56,767 nucleotides of DNA from Bacteroidota bacterium (GTDB lineage Bacteria > Bacteroidota > Ignavibacteria > Tepidaquicellales > Tepidaquicellaceae). The DNA lies in contig JAFDZR010000018.1 of assembly GCA_018266875.1 (NCBI GenBank), positions 81,916-138,682 of the forward strand. The letters run 5' to 3'. The notes beneath the pieces were generated by a model. It did no database searches. It was not told the DNA's origin and saw nothing but the letters and a program-made list of their open reading frames with translations. The position numbers and the translations under genes were made by a program. How positions within the stretch are numbered: position 1 is the first letter of the stretch; each line of letters opens with the position of its first letter. Shown in pieces: positions 36,494-47,300 of the stretch.

Positions 36494-37954
36494 TCAGGGT
36501 GTGACAGCACTTACAAAGTTAAACGAATTATTATCAGTAATCCCGAGATCTGATATATCTGCGAGTCCGTCTCCGTTAATATCTGTTGCAATGTAACCGG
36601 TTTGAAAATTACCGGCATCATTATCTATTAAACTCAGATCAGCAAGGTCAACGGTCCAGTCCTGATTTACATCACCTGAATAAATTGTCCACCGGCTTCC
36701 CTTTAACGCCATATTATTTCCGTATGCATTCATATCTGATAAGGTGAAGTCATAATTCAGTTCATTTGAAACAAACATCACAGGAAAGGAACTCCAGGTC
36801 TCAACTGAGTTTCTGTGATGTAAAGTAATGAAATAATCAGTGTTGTTAAGGGCATTTTCAATTAAAATTGTGGTATTGCCAAGCGTGTCTGTTACCGCTT
36901 TTCCGGAATCAATTGTAATATAAGGAGAGGATGAATTCTTAATATGAACTTTCACAGTATCCTTAGTCATTCTGTTTAAGAATTCGTTATAAAAGCCTTC
37001 CACAAGCATGGTAAGATTCAGCCGTCTCAGGTCATTTCCTCCGGTCACGGTTTTTCTGATAAGACCATTTTCACCGCTGGCCCATGCGGTAAGCGGATCC
37101 AGTGTTACAAGAGAATAAAAATGATTTACTGCATTACTGTTCTGAGAAAGCCAGTTAATGCCGGAGTCTGTTGTGGAAAGCAAAGTGCCGTTATCACCTG
37201 CAGCAAAACCTGTTGACGGATTAATAAAATCAACGGAACGAATGAAAACATTTGTGCCTGAGGTTTGAAAATTCCAGTTCGCTCCGCCGTTTGTAGTATG
37301 TAGAATAATTCCGTTAAAGCCGGAAATCCAGCCGCTATTCGGGTCTGAAAAATTCACGCAGTGAAGCAGTGATGAAGTTCCGCTTGTCTGTGCAGTCCAG
37401 TTCATTCCGCCGTTTGTGGTCTTTCTTATAACGCCTCCGTTTCCCGTCACCCAGCCGGTCTGAGAATCTGCAAAGAATACCGAATAAAGAATCTGGGAAG
37501 TTCCGCTTGACTGCGCTGACCAGTTTATACCTCCGTTTGTTGAACGGAGAATTTCACCGTTGCTTCCTGATATCCATCCTGCCGCCGGATTAACAAAATG
37601 TACATACCACAGTGCGGAAAATGTCCCTGATGAGCGAACTGTCCAGTTTTCACCGGAGTTTGATGTAGTAAGTATAACGCCGCTGTTGCCTGTTGCCCAG
37701 CCGGTATTCTGATCAATAAAGAAAAGAGCCCATAGCGTCTCGGAAGTATTTGAATTCTGCTGTGTCCAGTTATTACCGCCGTTTGTGGATTTCATGATAA
37801 GGCCGCCTGAACCGCAGAGCCATCCTGTGCTTTCATTTACAAAATAAATTTCCGTTACTGTATTGTTAAGACCGTTGGTTTGAGTAATCCATCCCTGAGA
37901 GAATAAGATGACAGGCGTCAGTAAAAAATGAAAGGCTAATATAATTTTTTTCAT
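36494..37954 (-). CDS. Ycf48/BNR-like beta-propeller with dockerin-like C-terminus
   Basis: 486 residues with a signal peptide (MKKIILAFHFLLTPVILFSQ). About seven propeller blades of 40-43 residues follow, each with a Trp-Thr-containing strand such as TNGGMNWTAQTSGTSSLLHC and a GWISGSNG-type turn (about 20-300). A beta domain follows. The end has two dockerin-I-like Ca-binding loops, GDVNQDWTVDLADLSLIDND (about 426-445) and TDINGDGLADISDLGITDNN (about 454-473). No type IX sorting domain is seen, so export beyond the periplasm is uncertain. Ycf48 relatives act in photosystem assembly in cyanobacteria; here the fold is more likely a surface or sensing module. Confidence 0.82.
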   Translation of the reverse strand: MKKIILAFHFLLTPVILFSQGWITQTNGLNNTVTEIYFVNESTGWLCGSGGLIMKSTNGGNNWTQQNSNTSETLWALFFIDQNTGWATGNSGVILTTSNSGENWTVRSSGTFSALWYVHFVNPAAGWISGSNGEILRSTNGGINWSAQSSGTSQILYSVFFADSQTGWVTGNGGVIRKTTNGGMNWTAQTSGTSSLLHCVNFSDPNSGWISGFNGIILHTTNGGANWNFQTSGTNVFIRSVDFINPSTGFAAGDNGTLLSTTDSGINWLSQNSNAVNHFYSLVTLDPLTAWASGENGLIRKTVTGGNDLRRLNLTMLVEGFYNEFLNRMTKDTVKVHIKNSSSPYITIDSGKAVTDTLGNTTILIENALNNTDYFITLHHRNSVETWSSFPVMFVSNELNYDFTLSDMNAYGNNMALKGSRWTIYSGDVNQDWTVDLADLSLIDNDAGNFQTGYIATDINGDGLADISDLGITDNNSFNFVSAVTP

Positions 37955-38156
37955 AAAATTCTTTTACAAAGATAATATTTTTTTATTAATGTAAATAATT
38001 ATTCTGAATAATAAATTATCTGAAATCAATTTCAGATCAAACTGCGTGCAGTTAATTACAATGAATTAAAAGAACTTTATTGTTATTTTGAGGTGTATAT
38101 CAATCTATAAGACATAACTCTGTTTATAAATAATTTTAAAAAACCGGACAATTGGA

Positions 38157-38624
38157 ATGAAAGAAAAATTCATTGATCTCTTTAATTATGAAGAATGGGC
38201 TGACACGGAAATAATAAATGCGGTAGAGAAGATTCATGCTCCTTCAGAAAAGATTCTCAGCTTAATGTCGCATGTTATCAATGCCCGGATCATTTGGCTT
38301 TGCAGAATAAAAAATATAAAATCAGATACTGAAGTCTGGAAGGTTTATTCTAAGGATGAACTTTACGATAAGCATAAAAGATCTGCCGCGGAAATGCTGG
38401 ATTTTATAAAGGTACTTAAGGAAGTTGATCTGGAAAATGAATTGAAATACGAAAATTCAAAAGGTGAAAAATTCAGTTCACGGCTCTATGAAATTCTTTT
38501 TCATCTGACTCATCATTCTGCATATCACAGAGGACAGATTGTGCAGCTGCTTAAATCATCGGATGCAGAGTTTCCCTACACTGATTATATTCATTATGCA
38601 AGAAAAATTAAAAACAAAAATTAA
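38157..38624 (+). CDS. DinB-like metal-binding protein
   Basis: 155 residues, cytosolic four-helix bundle. The family pattern is ILSLMSHVINARIIWLCRI (about 34-52) with the first metal His, and HLTHHSAYHRGQIVQLLKSS (about 121-140) with the others in HHSAYHRGQ. The opening LFNYEEWADTEIINAV fits W-A-N-x. DinB proteins include thiol-transfer enzymes and DNA-damage-induced proteins; the substrate here is not known. Its stop is directly followed by the ade start, so these two genes form an operon. Confidence 0.85.
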   Translation: MKEKFIDLFNYEEWADTEIINAVEKIHAPSEKILSLMSHVINARIIWLCRIKNIKSDTEVWKVYSKDELYDKHKRSAAEMLDFIKVLKEVDLENELKYENSKGEKFSSRLYEILFHLTHHSAYHRGQIVQLLKSSDAEFPYTDYIHYARKIKNKN

Positions 38625-40265
38625 ATGACAGAAAATATTTTTAAGATCAGCGGAAAAATAGTTGATATTTTTGACAGGCGGATATTTCCCGGGACAGTCA
38701 CTGTGGAAAACGGCAGAATAGTTAAAATCGAAGAGGACAGTAATTCATATGATACTTTTCTTATGCCGGGATTTGTTGACGCGCATGTTCATGTGGAAAG
38801 TTCGATGCTTATTCCTTCTGAATTCGCCAGGATAGCTGTTACGCACGGAACCGTTTCAACGGTGTCCGATCCGCACGAAATAGGAAACGTGCTCGGTACT
38901 GACGGGATCAGATATATGATCAACAACGGAAAGAAAGTACCTTTCAAATTTTATTTCGGCGCTTCTTCCTGTGTTCCCGCCACTTCATTCGAAACTGCCG
39001 GAGCTGAGATCACTGCTGAGGATATCAGAGAACTTTTTGAGAAAGACGGTCTGCATTATCTGAGCGAGATGATGAATTATCCGGGAGTACTCTTCAGGGA
39101 TCCGATGGTAATGGAAAAAATAAAAATTGCTCATGAACTCGGCAGACCGGTTGACGGTCATGCCCCGGGTCTCAGAGGCGAAGATGCGGAGAAATATATC
39201 TCAGCCGGCATTTCCACTGATCATGAATGTTTCACGCTTGAAGAAGCTTTGGATAAACTTAAATACGGAATGAAGATCATTATCCGTGAAGGATCCGCAG
39301 CAAAGAATTTCGAAGCTCTCCATCCGATAATCAGGGATCATTCGACCAGTGTGATGTTCTGCAGTGATGACAAACATCCCGACGATCTAATACTCGGAAT
39401 GATGGACAGAATCTGCGCACGGGCGGTTTCCAATGGATATGACGTGTTTGATGTGATCAGATGCGCAACTCTGAATCCGGTTGAGCATTATAAACTTAAT
39501 ACAGGTCTGTTAAAAGAAGGCGATCCCGCGGACTTTATAGAAGTTAAAGACATTAAAGATTTTAAAGTTCTTAAGACTTTTATAGACGGAAAGAAGGTCG
39601 CGGAAAAAGGAAAAAGTCTGATAGAAAGAGTAGATGAGATAATCGTGAATAATTTCAATACTGAAAAGAAAATCGAATCCGATTTTATCGTGAAGTCCGG
39701 TGAAAATGCCAAAGTCCGCGTTATAGAAGCTCTTGACGGGCAGCTTATAACAAATGAAGTTCACTCGGATCTGATATCCGAAAACGGATGTCTGATGCCT
39801 GATATAGAAAATGATATTCTCAAAATAACGGTTACCGAAAGATATGTTTCAGGAATTCCCTCTGTTGCTTTCATAAAGAATTTCGGACTTAAAAAAGGAG
39901 CAATAGCATCATGCGTTGCGCATGATTCACATAATATTATTGCAGTCGGTACAAACGATAAGGATATTTGCAGCGCAGTGAATGCAATAATCAAAAATAA
40001 AGGTGGAATATCAGTCTCTGCTGACGGCAAAACCGAATCACTTGCGCTTCCCGTTGCGGGAATTATGACAACTGATGACGGATACGAAGTTGCGGAAAAA
40101 TATTCCGGACTTGATAAACTTTCGAAAGAACTGGGCGTAAAGCTTCATGCCCCGTTTATGACTTTGTCTTTTATGGCTTTGCTGGTTATTCCTCAGCTGA
40201 AATTAAGCGACAAAGGTTTATTTGACGGTAAGAAATTTGAATTTGCGGATCTGATCATTAGATAA
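38625..40265 (+). CDS. ade: Adenine deaminase
   Basis: 546 residues, amidohydrolase superfamily. Converts adenine to hypoxanthine and ammonia in purine salvage. The metal-binding sequence is [20 protein letters not shown] (about 45-64) with HVH, followed by VSDPHEIGN. The DGHAPGLRG (about 174-182), STDHECFT and [11 protein letters not shown] (about 246-256) are Ade-specific motifs, and [16 protein letters not shown] (about 426-441) marks the C-terminal domain. Length is normal (about 550-590). It shares an operon with the DinB-like gene, its ATG abutting that stop. Confidence 0.95.
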   Translation: MTENIFKISGKIVDIFDRRIFPGTVTVENGRIVKIEEDSNSYDTFLMPGFVDAHVHVESSMLIPSEFARIAVTHGTVSTVSDPHEIGNVLGTDGIRYMINNGKKVPFKFYFGASSCVPATSFETAGAEITAEDIRELFEKDGLHYLSEMMNYPGVLFRDPMVMEKIKIAHELGRPVDGHAPGLRGEDAEKYISAGISTDHECFTLEEALDKLKYGMKIIIREGSAAKNFEALHPIIRDHSTSVMFCSDDKHPDDLILGMMDRICARAVSNGYDVFDVIRCATLNPVEHYKLNTGLLKEGDPADFIEVKDIKDFKVLKTFIDGKKVAEKGKSLIERVDEIIVNNFNTEKKIESDFIVKSGENAKVRVIEALDGQLITNEVHSDLISENGCLMPDIENDILKITVTERYVSGIPSVAFIKNFGLKKGAIASCVAHDSHNIIAVGTNDKDICSAVNAIIKNKGGISVSADGKTESLALPVAGIMTTDDGYEVAEKYSGLDKLSKELGVKLHAPFMTLSFMALLVIPQLKLSDKGLFDGKKFEFADLIIR

Positions 40266-40400
40266 CATTAAGTCATTTGAGAATTCAAAAACGTATTTCC
40301 TTAAAAAGACTTTTTATCCGGGAATTTTTTTTCAGGTAACTATCTTTTATCAGATGCGTAATTTATTTTGTTAATTTTCATAATTAAAACTCCTATTATA

Positions 40401-42260
40401 ATGCGATCAATACTTTTTCTGTTCATATTAACAGTATTTAATTCTTTTTCATCTGCCCAGGTAAATCAGGATAATTCATACAGATTCTTTGTTGACATGA
40501 ATAATGTCGAGGATGACAGACTCACAGTTGAACTTATCACGCCTAAGTTTTCCGAACAGTCAGTTTCGTATAAATTTCCCGCAATGGTTCCCGGCACATA
40601 TAAAGTATATAATTTCGGAAAATATATTTCAGACTTTAAAGCGGAAGACGAATCGGGAAACAGTCTGAATGTAAGCAAGGGAGATGTCAATACATGGATA
40701 ATTTCAGATGCGGATAAACTGTATAAAATTTCATACAAAGCTGATGATACATTTGATGATACTGTATATCAGGAAAAAGTATTTGAACCAGTCGGAACGA
40801 ACATAAACAAAGGTGTTCAGTTTGTTTTTAACAATCAGGGATTTTTCGGATATTTTGACGGATACAGCAGGGACGAATATGTAATGACTTTCATAAAACC
40901 CGAAGGCTTTTACGGTTCTACAAGTCTTGATGCCGTAAAGAGAGAAAATTCAGAAGATGTATTTATTTCCCCTGATTACCAGTTCCTTGTTGACAATCCT
41001 ATAATGTACACGGTTCCTGACACGACGTCAATAAATTTTGATGAGGCAAAGATAATGGTGTCGGTTTATTCACAGAGCAAAGGTATAACTTCAAAGGATA
41101 TTGCCGAAAGCAACGAAAAACTTCTTATAGCGATCAGAAAATTTCTCGGAGGAAAACTGCCTGCCGATAAATATACTTTTATATATAATTTTTCTTCGGA
41201 AGGAAATTCCGGAAACTACGGAGCGCTTGAGCACAACCTCTCTTCATTCTACCATTTTCCGGACATTCCAATCCAGGCAAAACCTTTTATGATAAAGCAA
41301 CTGATGTCCACAAGCGCGCATGAGTTTTATCACACTGTCACTCCGCTGAATCTGCATTCAGAGGAAATCGGCATATTTGATTTCAATAATCCCGTGATGA
41401 GCAAACATCTCTGGATGTATGAAGGATCCACTGAATATTTTGCTGATTATATTCAGCTCAGAGAAGGACTTATGGATCTGAAGGAATATATGAAATCTAT
41501 AGAAGGTAAGATAAACTCTTCAATGAATTACAATGATTCACTTCCTTTCACGGTAATGAGCAAAGGCGCACTTGATGAATATGAGAGTCAGTATAATAAT
41601 GTTTATCTCAAAGGAGCTCTGATAGGACTTTGCCTCGACATTCTGATAAGAGAAACGACTGACGGTAAAATGGAATATCAGGATGTTATTAACAGGCTTC
41701 TTGAAAAATACGGAAAGGACAGGTCGTTTAAGGATGACGATCTTTTTGACGACATCGAAGCTCTTACAAATCATAAGGTAAGAGAATTTCTTGATACCTA
41801 TGTAAGCGGTCCGAACAGGATCCCTTACGAGGAATTTTTAGGGAAAATCGGTATGACCGTAAAAAAAGATTCTTATCAGTCAATAGCTATGGGAGGCGGA
41901 CTGCAGATGGGATTTGATCAGAAAACATACAGACTTAAAATTGCTAAACTTGAAAATGAAAATAATGCATTCATTAAAGAACTTGGATTAAAACAAGGAG
42001 ATGAGCTCATATCAGTTAACGGAAATCCGATAAATTTTATGAACATAAAAGAAGCCTTTGGTTCGGCAAAAAAACAGATAAAGAAAGGCGATAAAATTGA
42101 TATTGTAGTCGCAAGATATGATGACAGCGGAAAGGAAAATCAGGTAAACCTGAGCGCGATAGTTCCGGAAACAAAGACATCATACGATTATGAGATTTCC
42201 ATTTCTGACAATCCTACTGCAGAACAGAAAAAATTACTTTCCGAATGGTCCGGAAAATAA
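40401..42260 (+). CDS. M61-family metallopeptidase with PDZ domain
   Basis: About 619 residues from the ATG at 40401. The frame is open to a TTG at 40368, but the signal peptide MRSILFLFILTVFNSFSSAQ begins at this ATG. The zinc site is TSAHEFYHTVTPLNL (about 312-326) with HExxH. EHNLSSFYHFPD before it and LWMYEGSTEYFADYI after it are the M61 (glycyl aminopeptidase-like) motifs. A PDZ domain (GLKQGDELISVNGNPI) lies near 535-550. Expected in the periplasm or outer membrane. The role is peptide cleavage of unknown target. A terminator lies 25 bases past the stop. Confidence 0.9.
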   Translation: MRSILFLFILTVFNSFSSAQVNQDNSYRFFVDMNNVEDDRLTVELITPKFSEQSVSYKFPAMVPGTYKVYNFGKYISDFKAEDESGNSLNVSKGDVNTWIISDADKLYKISYKADDTFDDTVYQEKVFEPVGTNINKGVQFVFNNQGFFGYFDGYSRDEYVMTFIKPEGFYGSTSLDAVKRENSEDVFISPDYQFLVDNPIMYTVPDTTSINFDEAKIMVSVYSQSKGITSKDIAESNEKLLIAIRKFLGGKLPADKYTFIYNFSSEGNSGNYGALEHNLSSFYHFPDIPIQAKPFMIKQLMSTSAHEFYHTVTPLNLHSEEIGIFDFNNPVMSKHLWMYEGSTEYFADYIQLREGLMDLKEYMKSIEGKINSSMNYNDSLPFTVMSKGALDEYESQYNNVYLKGALIGLCLDILIRETTDGKMEYQDVINRLLEKYGKDRSFKDDDLFDDIEALTNHKVREFLDTYVSGPNRIPYEEFLGKIGMTVKKDSYQSIAMGGGLQMGFDQKTYRLKIAKLENENNAFIKELGLKQGDELISVNGNPINFMNIKEAFGSAKKQIKKGDKIDIVVARYDDSGKENQVNLSAIVPETKTSYDYEISISDNPTAEQKKLLSEWSGK

Positions 42261-42285
42261 GCTGATCATAATTTTAAAAAATACA

Positions 42286-42315
42286 AAATACCGCCGGTTT
42301 TTAAAGGCGGTATTT
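42286..42315 (+). terminator. Rho-independent terminator after the M61 peptidase gene
   Basis: The stem AAATACCGCC/GGCGGTATTT is 10 bp with a 10-base loop, followed by a short T-run (TTATA). It ends the plus-strand peptidase transcript 25 bases past its stop codon. Confidence 0.85.
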
Positions 42316-42380
42316 TTATATCAAGGCTGATATCTTGAATTACACACTTCAAATATTTAATTTGAAAAAAAATAAAAACT

Positions 42381-42800
42381 ATGAAATCCTTAAAATCACT
42401 GTCAATTAAGATTTTAGCATTAACTCTTTTTTCGGTAATCTGCATTAGCTGCAGCGGAGCGTCACCTGAACTTGTTCAGTACAGATCAGAGCTGAAGGAT
42501 CAGATGCAGGAAATGATAAATGTTCTTAACGGCGCTCATTACACCGAGTTTATGGAGAATTATGTTGAACCTTCATATATCACAAAAGCCGGCGGTCTGG
42601 ATCAGGCAATGCTTCAGTTTGGGAATACAAAGCAGAATCAAATAAGGAAAGCTCTGCAGGCAGCAAGAAACATTGAACCGCTTTTTAATCAGAATAAAAA
42701 AGTCATGACCTATGTAGGAAATGCTTTGCCGATTCCTCTGACCTTTAAACAGATTAGCGGGAAGTGGTATCTGACAGGTGACTGGTTTGAAAATAATTAA
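42381..42800 (+). CDS. Small lipoprotein of unknown family
   Basis: 139 residues. The signal ends in a lipobox-like LFSVICISCSG (about 17-27, Cys 25), so the mature protein is probably lipid-anchored in the envelope. The rest is helical (VQYRSELKDQMQEMINVLNG) with a C-terminal strand segment PIPLTFKQISGKWYLTGDWF. I recognise no family. It may be a stand-alone gene: a terminator lies on each side (42286-42315 and 42852-42897). Confidence 0.7.
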   Translation: MKSLKSLSIKILALTLFSVICISCSGASPELVQYRSELKDQMQEMINVLNGAHYTEFMENYVEPSYITKAGGLDQAMLQFGNTKQNQIRKALQAARNIEPLFNQNKKVMTYVGNALPIPLTFKQISGKWYLTGDWFENN

Positions 42801-42851
42801 TGTAAATGCTGCGCTGAATTTTTTTTCAAAAGTTTCAGAATAAGAGACCTC

Positions 42852-42897
42852 ACACCTCTTCGCATAATAAGATTATAATCCGGAGAGGTGTTTTTTT
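42852..42897 (+). terminator. Rho-independent terminator after the lipoprotein gene
   Basis: The 8-bp stem ACACCTCT/AGAGGTGT encloses a 24-base partly paired loop and is followed by seven T. It lies 52 bases past the stop at 42800. Confidence 0.8.
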
Positions 42898-42980
42898 ATC
42901 AGGTACTTTGTGACTCCGCGTTTTTGCTGTAAAAATTCTGTTACCGGCATAGCTGAAATCAGAATATAACTGTTCAATTA

Positions 42981-44006
42981 TTATTTCATCAGAACCATTT
43001 TTTTACTGTTCCTCATAATGCCGTTTACTTCAAGTCTATAATAATATAATCCGCTCGGTAAATTACTTCCGTCAAACTCTGTCCGGAAATTTCCTGCGCT
43101 CTTGACTTCATTTACAAGTGTAACTATTTCGTTTCCGAGTATATCATAAACTCTCAGTTTTACATTTACCGGTTTATTATTGAACAATGATATCTGATAA
43201 TCTATTATTGTTTTCGGGTTAAAGGGATTCGGGTAATTCTGAAAAAGCTTATAGCCGTCTGCATCTTTGCTGACGGTTGAATTTATTCCCGTAAGCGTCC
43301 AGTTATTGTAAAGCACCTGAAGAGAATCTATCGGATCCCTTCCGAACGGAGCGTTCAGGGCTTTCAGGTTCAGATAAAGAATTCCCAGAGTATCGCCGGG
43401 TTTAGCGACACGGATAAAAGCGGATTTAGATGAAGTGTTCCAGCTGGCGCATCTTGTGTCAGCGCCGATCACTTTCGCACCCTGAAGCGCCGCCATCAGC
43501 TTATCGGAAAGCGATCCCTGGGTTCTGAGGAAACGAGCTTCCATGGAATCAAGTATCTGCTGACCAAGAAGTATATTGCCTGCTATTACATAGTTCGGAC
43601 CAAGGATATGATTTTTATAGTTATCACAGTTCACGCCTGTGTATCCCGCGCGTTTTGGAGTTCCGTTTCCTTTATTGACTATAAGATACTGTCTGATGGT
43701 TGGATTATTCTGAGCATCGTGAGCTACGAGCGAATCTATCATTGCCTGCGGATCAAGATGAAGAAGCATCAGTGAATGTGCGTAACTCTGATTTGCCGAG
43801 AGCCAGTACGCCTGTGTGTGCACCACTCCCCAGCCTGGAAAGACGTCGGTGAGTATGGTGCAGTCATTAACGCAAGAAGCGCCGGCGCTTCCTACCTCAC
43901 CCGTTACTGTATCAACCGCACAGATGGAAAATGTATCCTGCGAAAAAGATCTTTGATTTAAAAAAATTAGAAATACAGGGACTGCAAACAATAATAAGAT
44001 TCTCAT
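42981..44006 (-). CDS. DUF1028 protein with T9SS C-terminal sorting domain
   Basis: About 341 residues from the ATG at 44006; the frame extends nine codons further, but the signal peptide MRILLLFAVPVFLIFLNQRS begins here. Residues about 23-220 form a DUF1028 domain, an Ntn-hydrolase-like family: TFSICAVDTVTGEVGSAGAS (about 24-43), VVHTQAYW, DPQAMIDSLVAHD and GYTGVNCDNYKNHILGPNYV. DUF1028 proteins are seen in amide and peptide degradation clusters. The C-terminus has LFQNYPNPFNPKTIIDYQIS, LGNEIVTLVNEVKSAGNFRT and KKMVLMK, the type IX sorting domain, so this one is exported to the surface. Substrate unknown. Confidence 0.87.
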   Translation of the reverse strand: MRILLLFAVPVFLIFLNQRSFSQDTFSICAVDTVTGEVGSAGASCVNDCTILTDVFPGWGVVHTQAYWLSANQSYAHSLMLLHLDPQAMIDSLVAHDAQNNPTIRQYLIVNKGNGTPKRAGYTGVNCDNYKNHILGPNYVIAGNILLGQQILDSMEARFLRTQGSLSDKLMAALQGAKVIGADTRCASWNTSSKSAFIRVAKPGDTLGILYLNLKALNAPFGRDPIDSLQVLYNNWTLTGINSTVSKDADGYKLFQNYPNPFNPKTIIDYQISLFNNKPVNVKLRVYDILGNEIVTLVNEVKSAGNFRTEFDGSNLPSGLYYYRLEVNGIMRNSKKMVLMK

Positions 44007-44033
44007 ATAAAAAGTTTTTTGTAAATGTAACAA

Positions 44034-44338
44034 TTTGTATCAAATAGAAAAATGTATGATTTTATTAAATTAATTCCATGCCGGGGAAGGTTTTCCAAAA
44101 TGTTTTTATTATGTAAATTTTTTTTCTCTGATCAATCTCATTAAACATTCCGGTCGCAGATCCCATTTCTTTGCTTTGTGTCTCCGTGACTTTGAAGTAA
44201 CAGCCGAGTTTCCAAAGTCACGTTTCCGTTTCAGTTTGAATGTATTTTTTTATTAGTAAATAATTCTGAATAAAATGCATTTATAAAAAAAATATAATAC
44301 GGTATTTTAAGGATATTTTATTTTTATCAATAAATTAC
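44034..44338. other. Gene-free divergent intergenic region with a long inverted repeat
   Basis: About 305 bases between divergent genes, so it should hold both promoters. An inverted repeat at 44185-44222 (CGTGACTTTG ... CAAAGTCACG, 18-base loop) is the only structure seen. The text TTTGTGTCTCCGTGACTTTG around it looks like a dispersed intergenic repeat. The right 100 bases before the start at 44339 are AT-rich, without clear motifs. Confidence 0.55.
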
Positions 44339-47300
44339 ATGACAAAAGACACTGAATTTCTGAATCCGGCTTTCGGGTTAAATTTTAAAGACCTGTTTGA
44401 TCCGGAAAAGCTGAGATATCTAAACGACTCATTTCACGAATATTACAAAAAGAGGGATAAGGCAAATTATGAACTCTTTCTCAATTATTCAAACACTCAC
44501 GGCAAAGATCACACTGAATTACAGATATCAAATATACTTATTGATTCATCACTTGCGCTTTCGGATTTTCTGGTTGAATTATTTCAGCTGGAAGATCAGC
44601 AGAATGAATTTATTGAAGAGGCAGCGCTGAACAGCGATATCTTTGTTTTCAAAAAGGAATTTGTACAGAAAAGAGTAATGAAATCCTTTAAACCTGAAGA
44701 TCTCGCCGGAATTGATTACAAAGTCCTTGACAAATTTGCTTCAGCCGTAAAAAGAACACTTTTTCCGGATTATGATTTTGATTCAGATGAAGAGAGATTT
44801 ACCGCTAAGATGATCCTCAATCTTGCAGGTATTGAAAGAAATTACAAATGGTATTATGAAGGTGATAAATTCGCTCCGGCTGATTTTGTGATTCCGGAAG
44901 ACATCCGGAATTATGCTGAAAAGATAATCGAAATTCTGAGCAGGGAAAATATTATTGAAAATGATAATGAGAAAGACGGAAAAATCATTTCGGAAAAATT
45001 AAAATTTTTACTTAATGAACTTGCCCTGTGGATCTATGCGAAAAAAAATCTTGATAAGAATTCTTCTCACTGGGTTTCATTTGATGACGTACACAAAACG
45101 GATTATTCGAATCTTGTTAAGACCGAACATCCGGACAAGGATTTTCCTGAACTCATTATAGGTCCTGAAAGCAGAAAGCGTCTGAGATTCGGATTCAGAC
45201 TGACGGACAGGAGAATGAAAAAAAGACAGGTTCTCGATCAGGTTGATTACTGTCTTTACTGTCACGAAAGGGAAAAGGATTCCTGTTCAAAAGGATACGC
45301 CGACCGTTCCGGTAATATCAAATCAAATCCGCTGGGCATAAAGCTTGAAGGATGCCCTCTGGATGAAAAGATCTCTGAAATGCATTTTGTAAGAAAGTCC
45401 GGACATCCGGTTGCATCGCTCGCTCTTGTAATGATCGATAATCCGAACGTTCCCGGAACAGGTCACAGGATCTGCAATGACTGCATGAAGGGCTGCATAT
45501 TTCAGACACAGGAGCCGGTCAACATTCCTCAGATAGAGACCAACATTCTTACGGATGTCCTGGGACTTCCTTACGGATATGAAATTTATTCTCTTCTTTC
45601 AAGATGGAATCCTCTGAATATTAAGCGTCCTTACACTCTGCCATACAACGGAAAAAATGTAATGATAGTCGGTCTTGGTCCTGCGGGATATACGCTGGCA
45701 CAGTATTTACTCAATGAAGGTTTCGGCGTTGCCGGCATTGACGGACTGAAGATTGAAAAAATTCATAAAAGGTTTACAGGGGAGAAAGATGAAAAAGGGT
45801 TTGTAATATTTCCGGAACCTGTAAGGGATTATAATACTGAGATACAGGAAGAACTTGACAAGAGAGTGCTTCAGGGATTCGGAGGAGTTTCTGAATACGG
45901 GATTACAGTAAGATGGGATAAGAATTTTCTGACTGCAATTTACATTAACCTTGCGCGCAGGGAATATTTCAGGATTTATGACGGAGTAAGATTCGGCGGA
46001 ACAGTAAACATTGACGAAGCCTGGCAATACGGATTCGATCACATAGCAATTGCAACCGGCGCAGGAAAACCGACGCTTGTCAGAATGAAGAATAATCTAA
46101 TTCGCGGTATCAGAAAGGCATCGGATTTTCTCATGGCGCTTCAGCTTACAGGAGCTTCTAAGAAAAACAATCTTGCAAATCTTCAGGTTCAGCTGCCTGC
46201 TCTGGTAATAGGAGGAGGACTGACGGCCATTGATACATCAACAGAGCTGCTTGCTTATTATCCCGTTCAGGTTCTTAAAGCTTATGAAAAATATATTAAA
46301 ATTTCTGAGAGTTCGGGTGAGGAAGCTTTCTGGAAAAATTTAAATGAAGAAGAGACCGGCATAATGAAAACTTTCCTTGAACACGGAAAGGAAGTCCGTC
46401 TTGCTATTGATAAAGCAGAAGCTGAAAACACAATGCCTGACATGGCATCGCTTGTAAAAAAATGGGGCGGAGTTACAATGGTTTACAGAAAAGGACTTGT
46501 AGATTCACCTGCCTACAGGCTCAATCATGAAGAAATTATAGAAGCATTAAGGGAAGGAATTGAAATCGCCGAACATCTCTCACCTGTAGAAGCTGTAAGC
46601 AATGAATACGGTTCGCTGGAAGAAGTTGTGTTCAGTTTCAGCGATAAAGTAAAAGATGAAAGTAAAAGAAACACAACAAAGACATTCAAGGCAAGATCGC
46701 TGATGGTGGCGGCCGGAACTTCTCCTAATATTATTTATGAGAAAGAATATCCAGGAACGTTTAAGCTTGACGCGGACGAATATTTTTTCCTTTCGCATAA
46801 ACTCGAAAAAGATGACAACGGCAAAAGACAATTGATCCCCGTTGATAAAGGAGAAACGGGATTTTTTACTTCATATGAAAATGAAGGAAAGTATATAACA
46901 TTTTACGGAGACAATCATCCGGTATATGCGGGAAACGTAGTAAAGGCAATGGCTTCCGCAAAAGACGGCTATGAAAAAGTCTCAGAATTGTTTGAGGAGG
47001 AAATTAAATCCGTTTCCGAAGATCATTCGCTTTCAGTATCCTTAAGGGGAAATTTCCAGAATCTTATTTCAAAACTTGATGAAGACCTGACTGCTACGAT
47101 TGAAAAAGTAGAAAGACTTACTCCTAACATAATTGAAGTAGTTGTAAAAGCACCTGCTGCATCAAGGAATTTCAGACCCGGGCAGTTTTACAGAATGCAG
47201 AATTATGAGACAGGCGCTGAGAGAAGAAACGGAACTGTACTTTCTACCGAAGGTCTTGCAATGACAGGAGCTTGGACTGACAGGGAAAAAGGTCTGATCT

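Noticed and set aside
38625-40265. Possible dihydroorotase or urease-like amidohydrolase
   Set aside because: The motifs around [19 protein letters not shown] and the C-terminal HDSHN are those of adenine deaminase.
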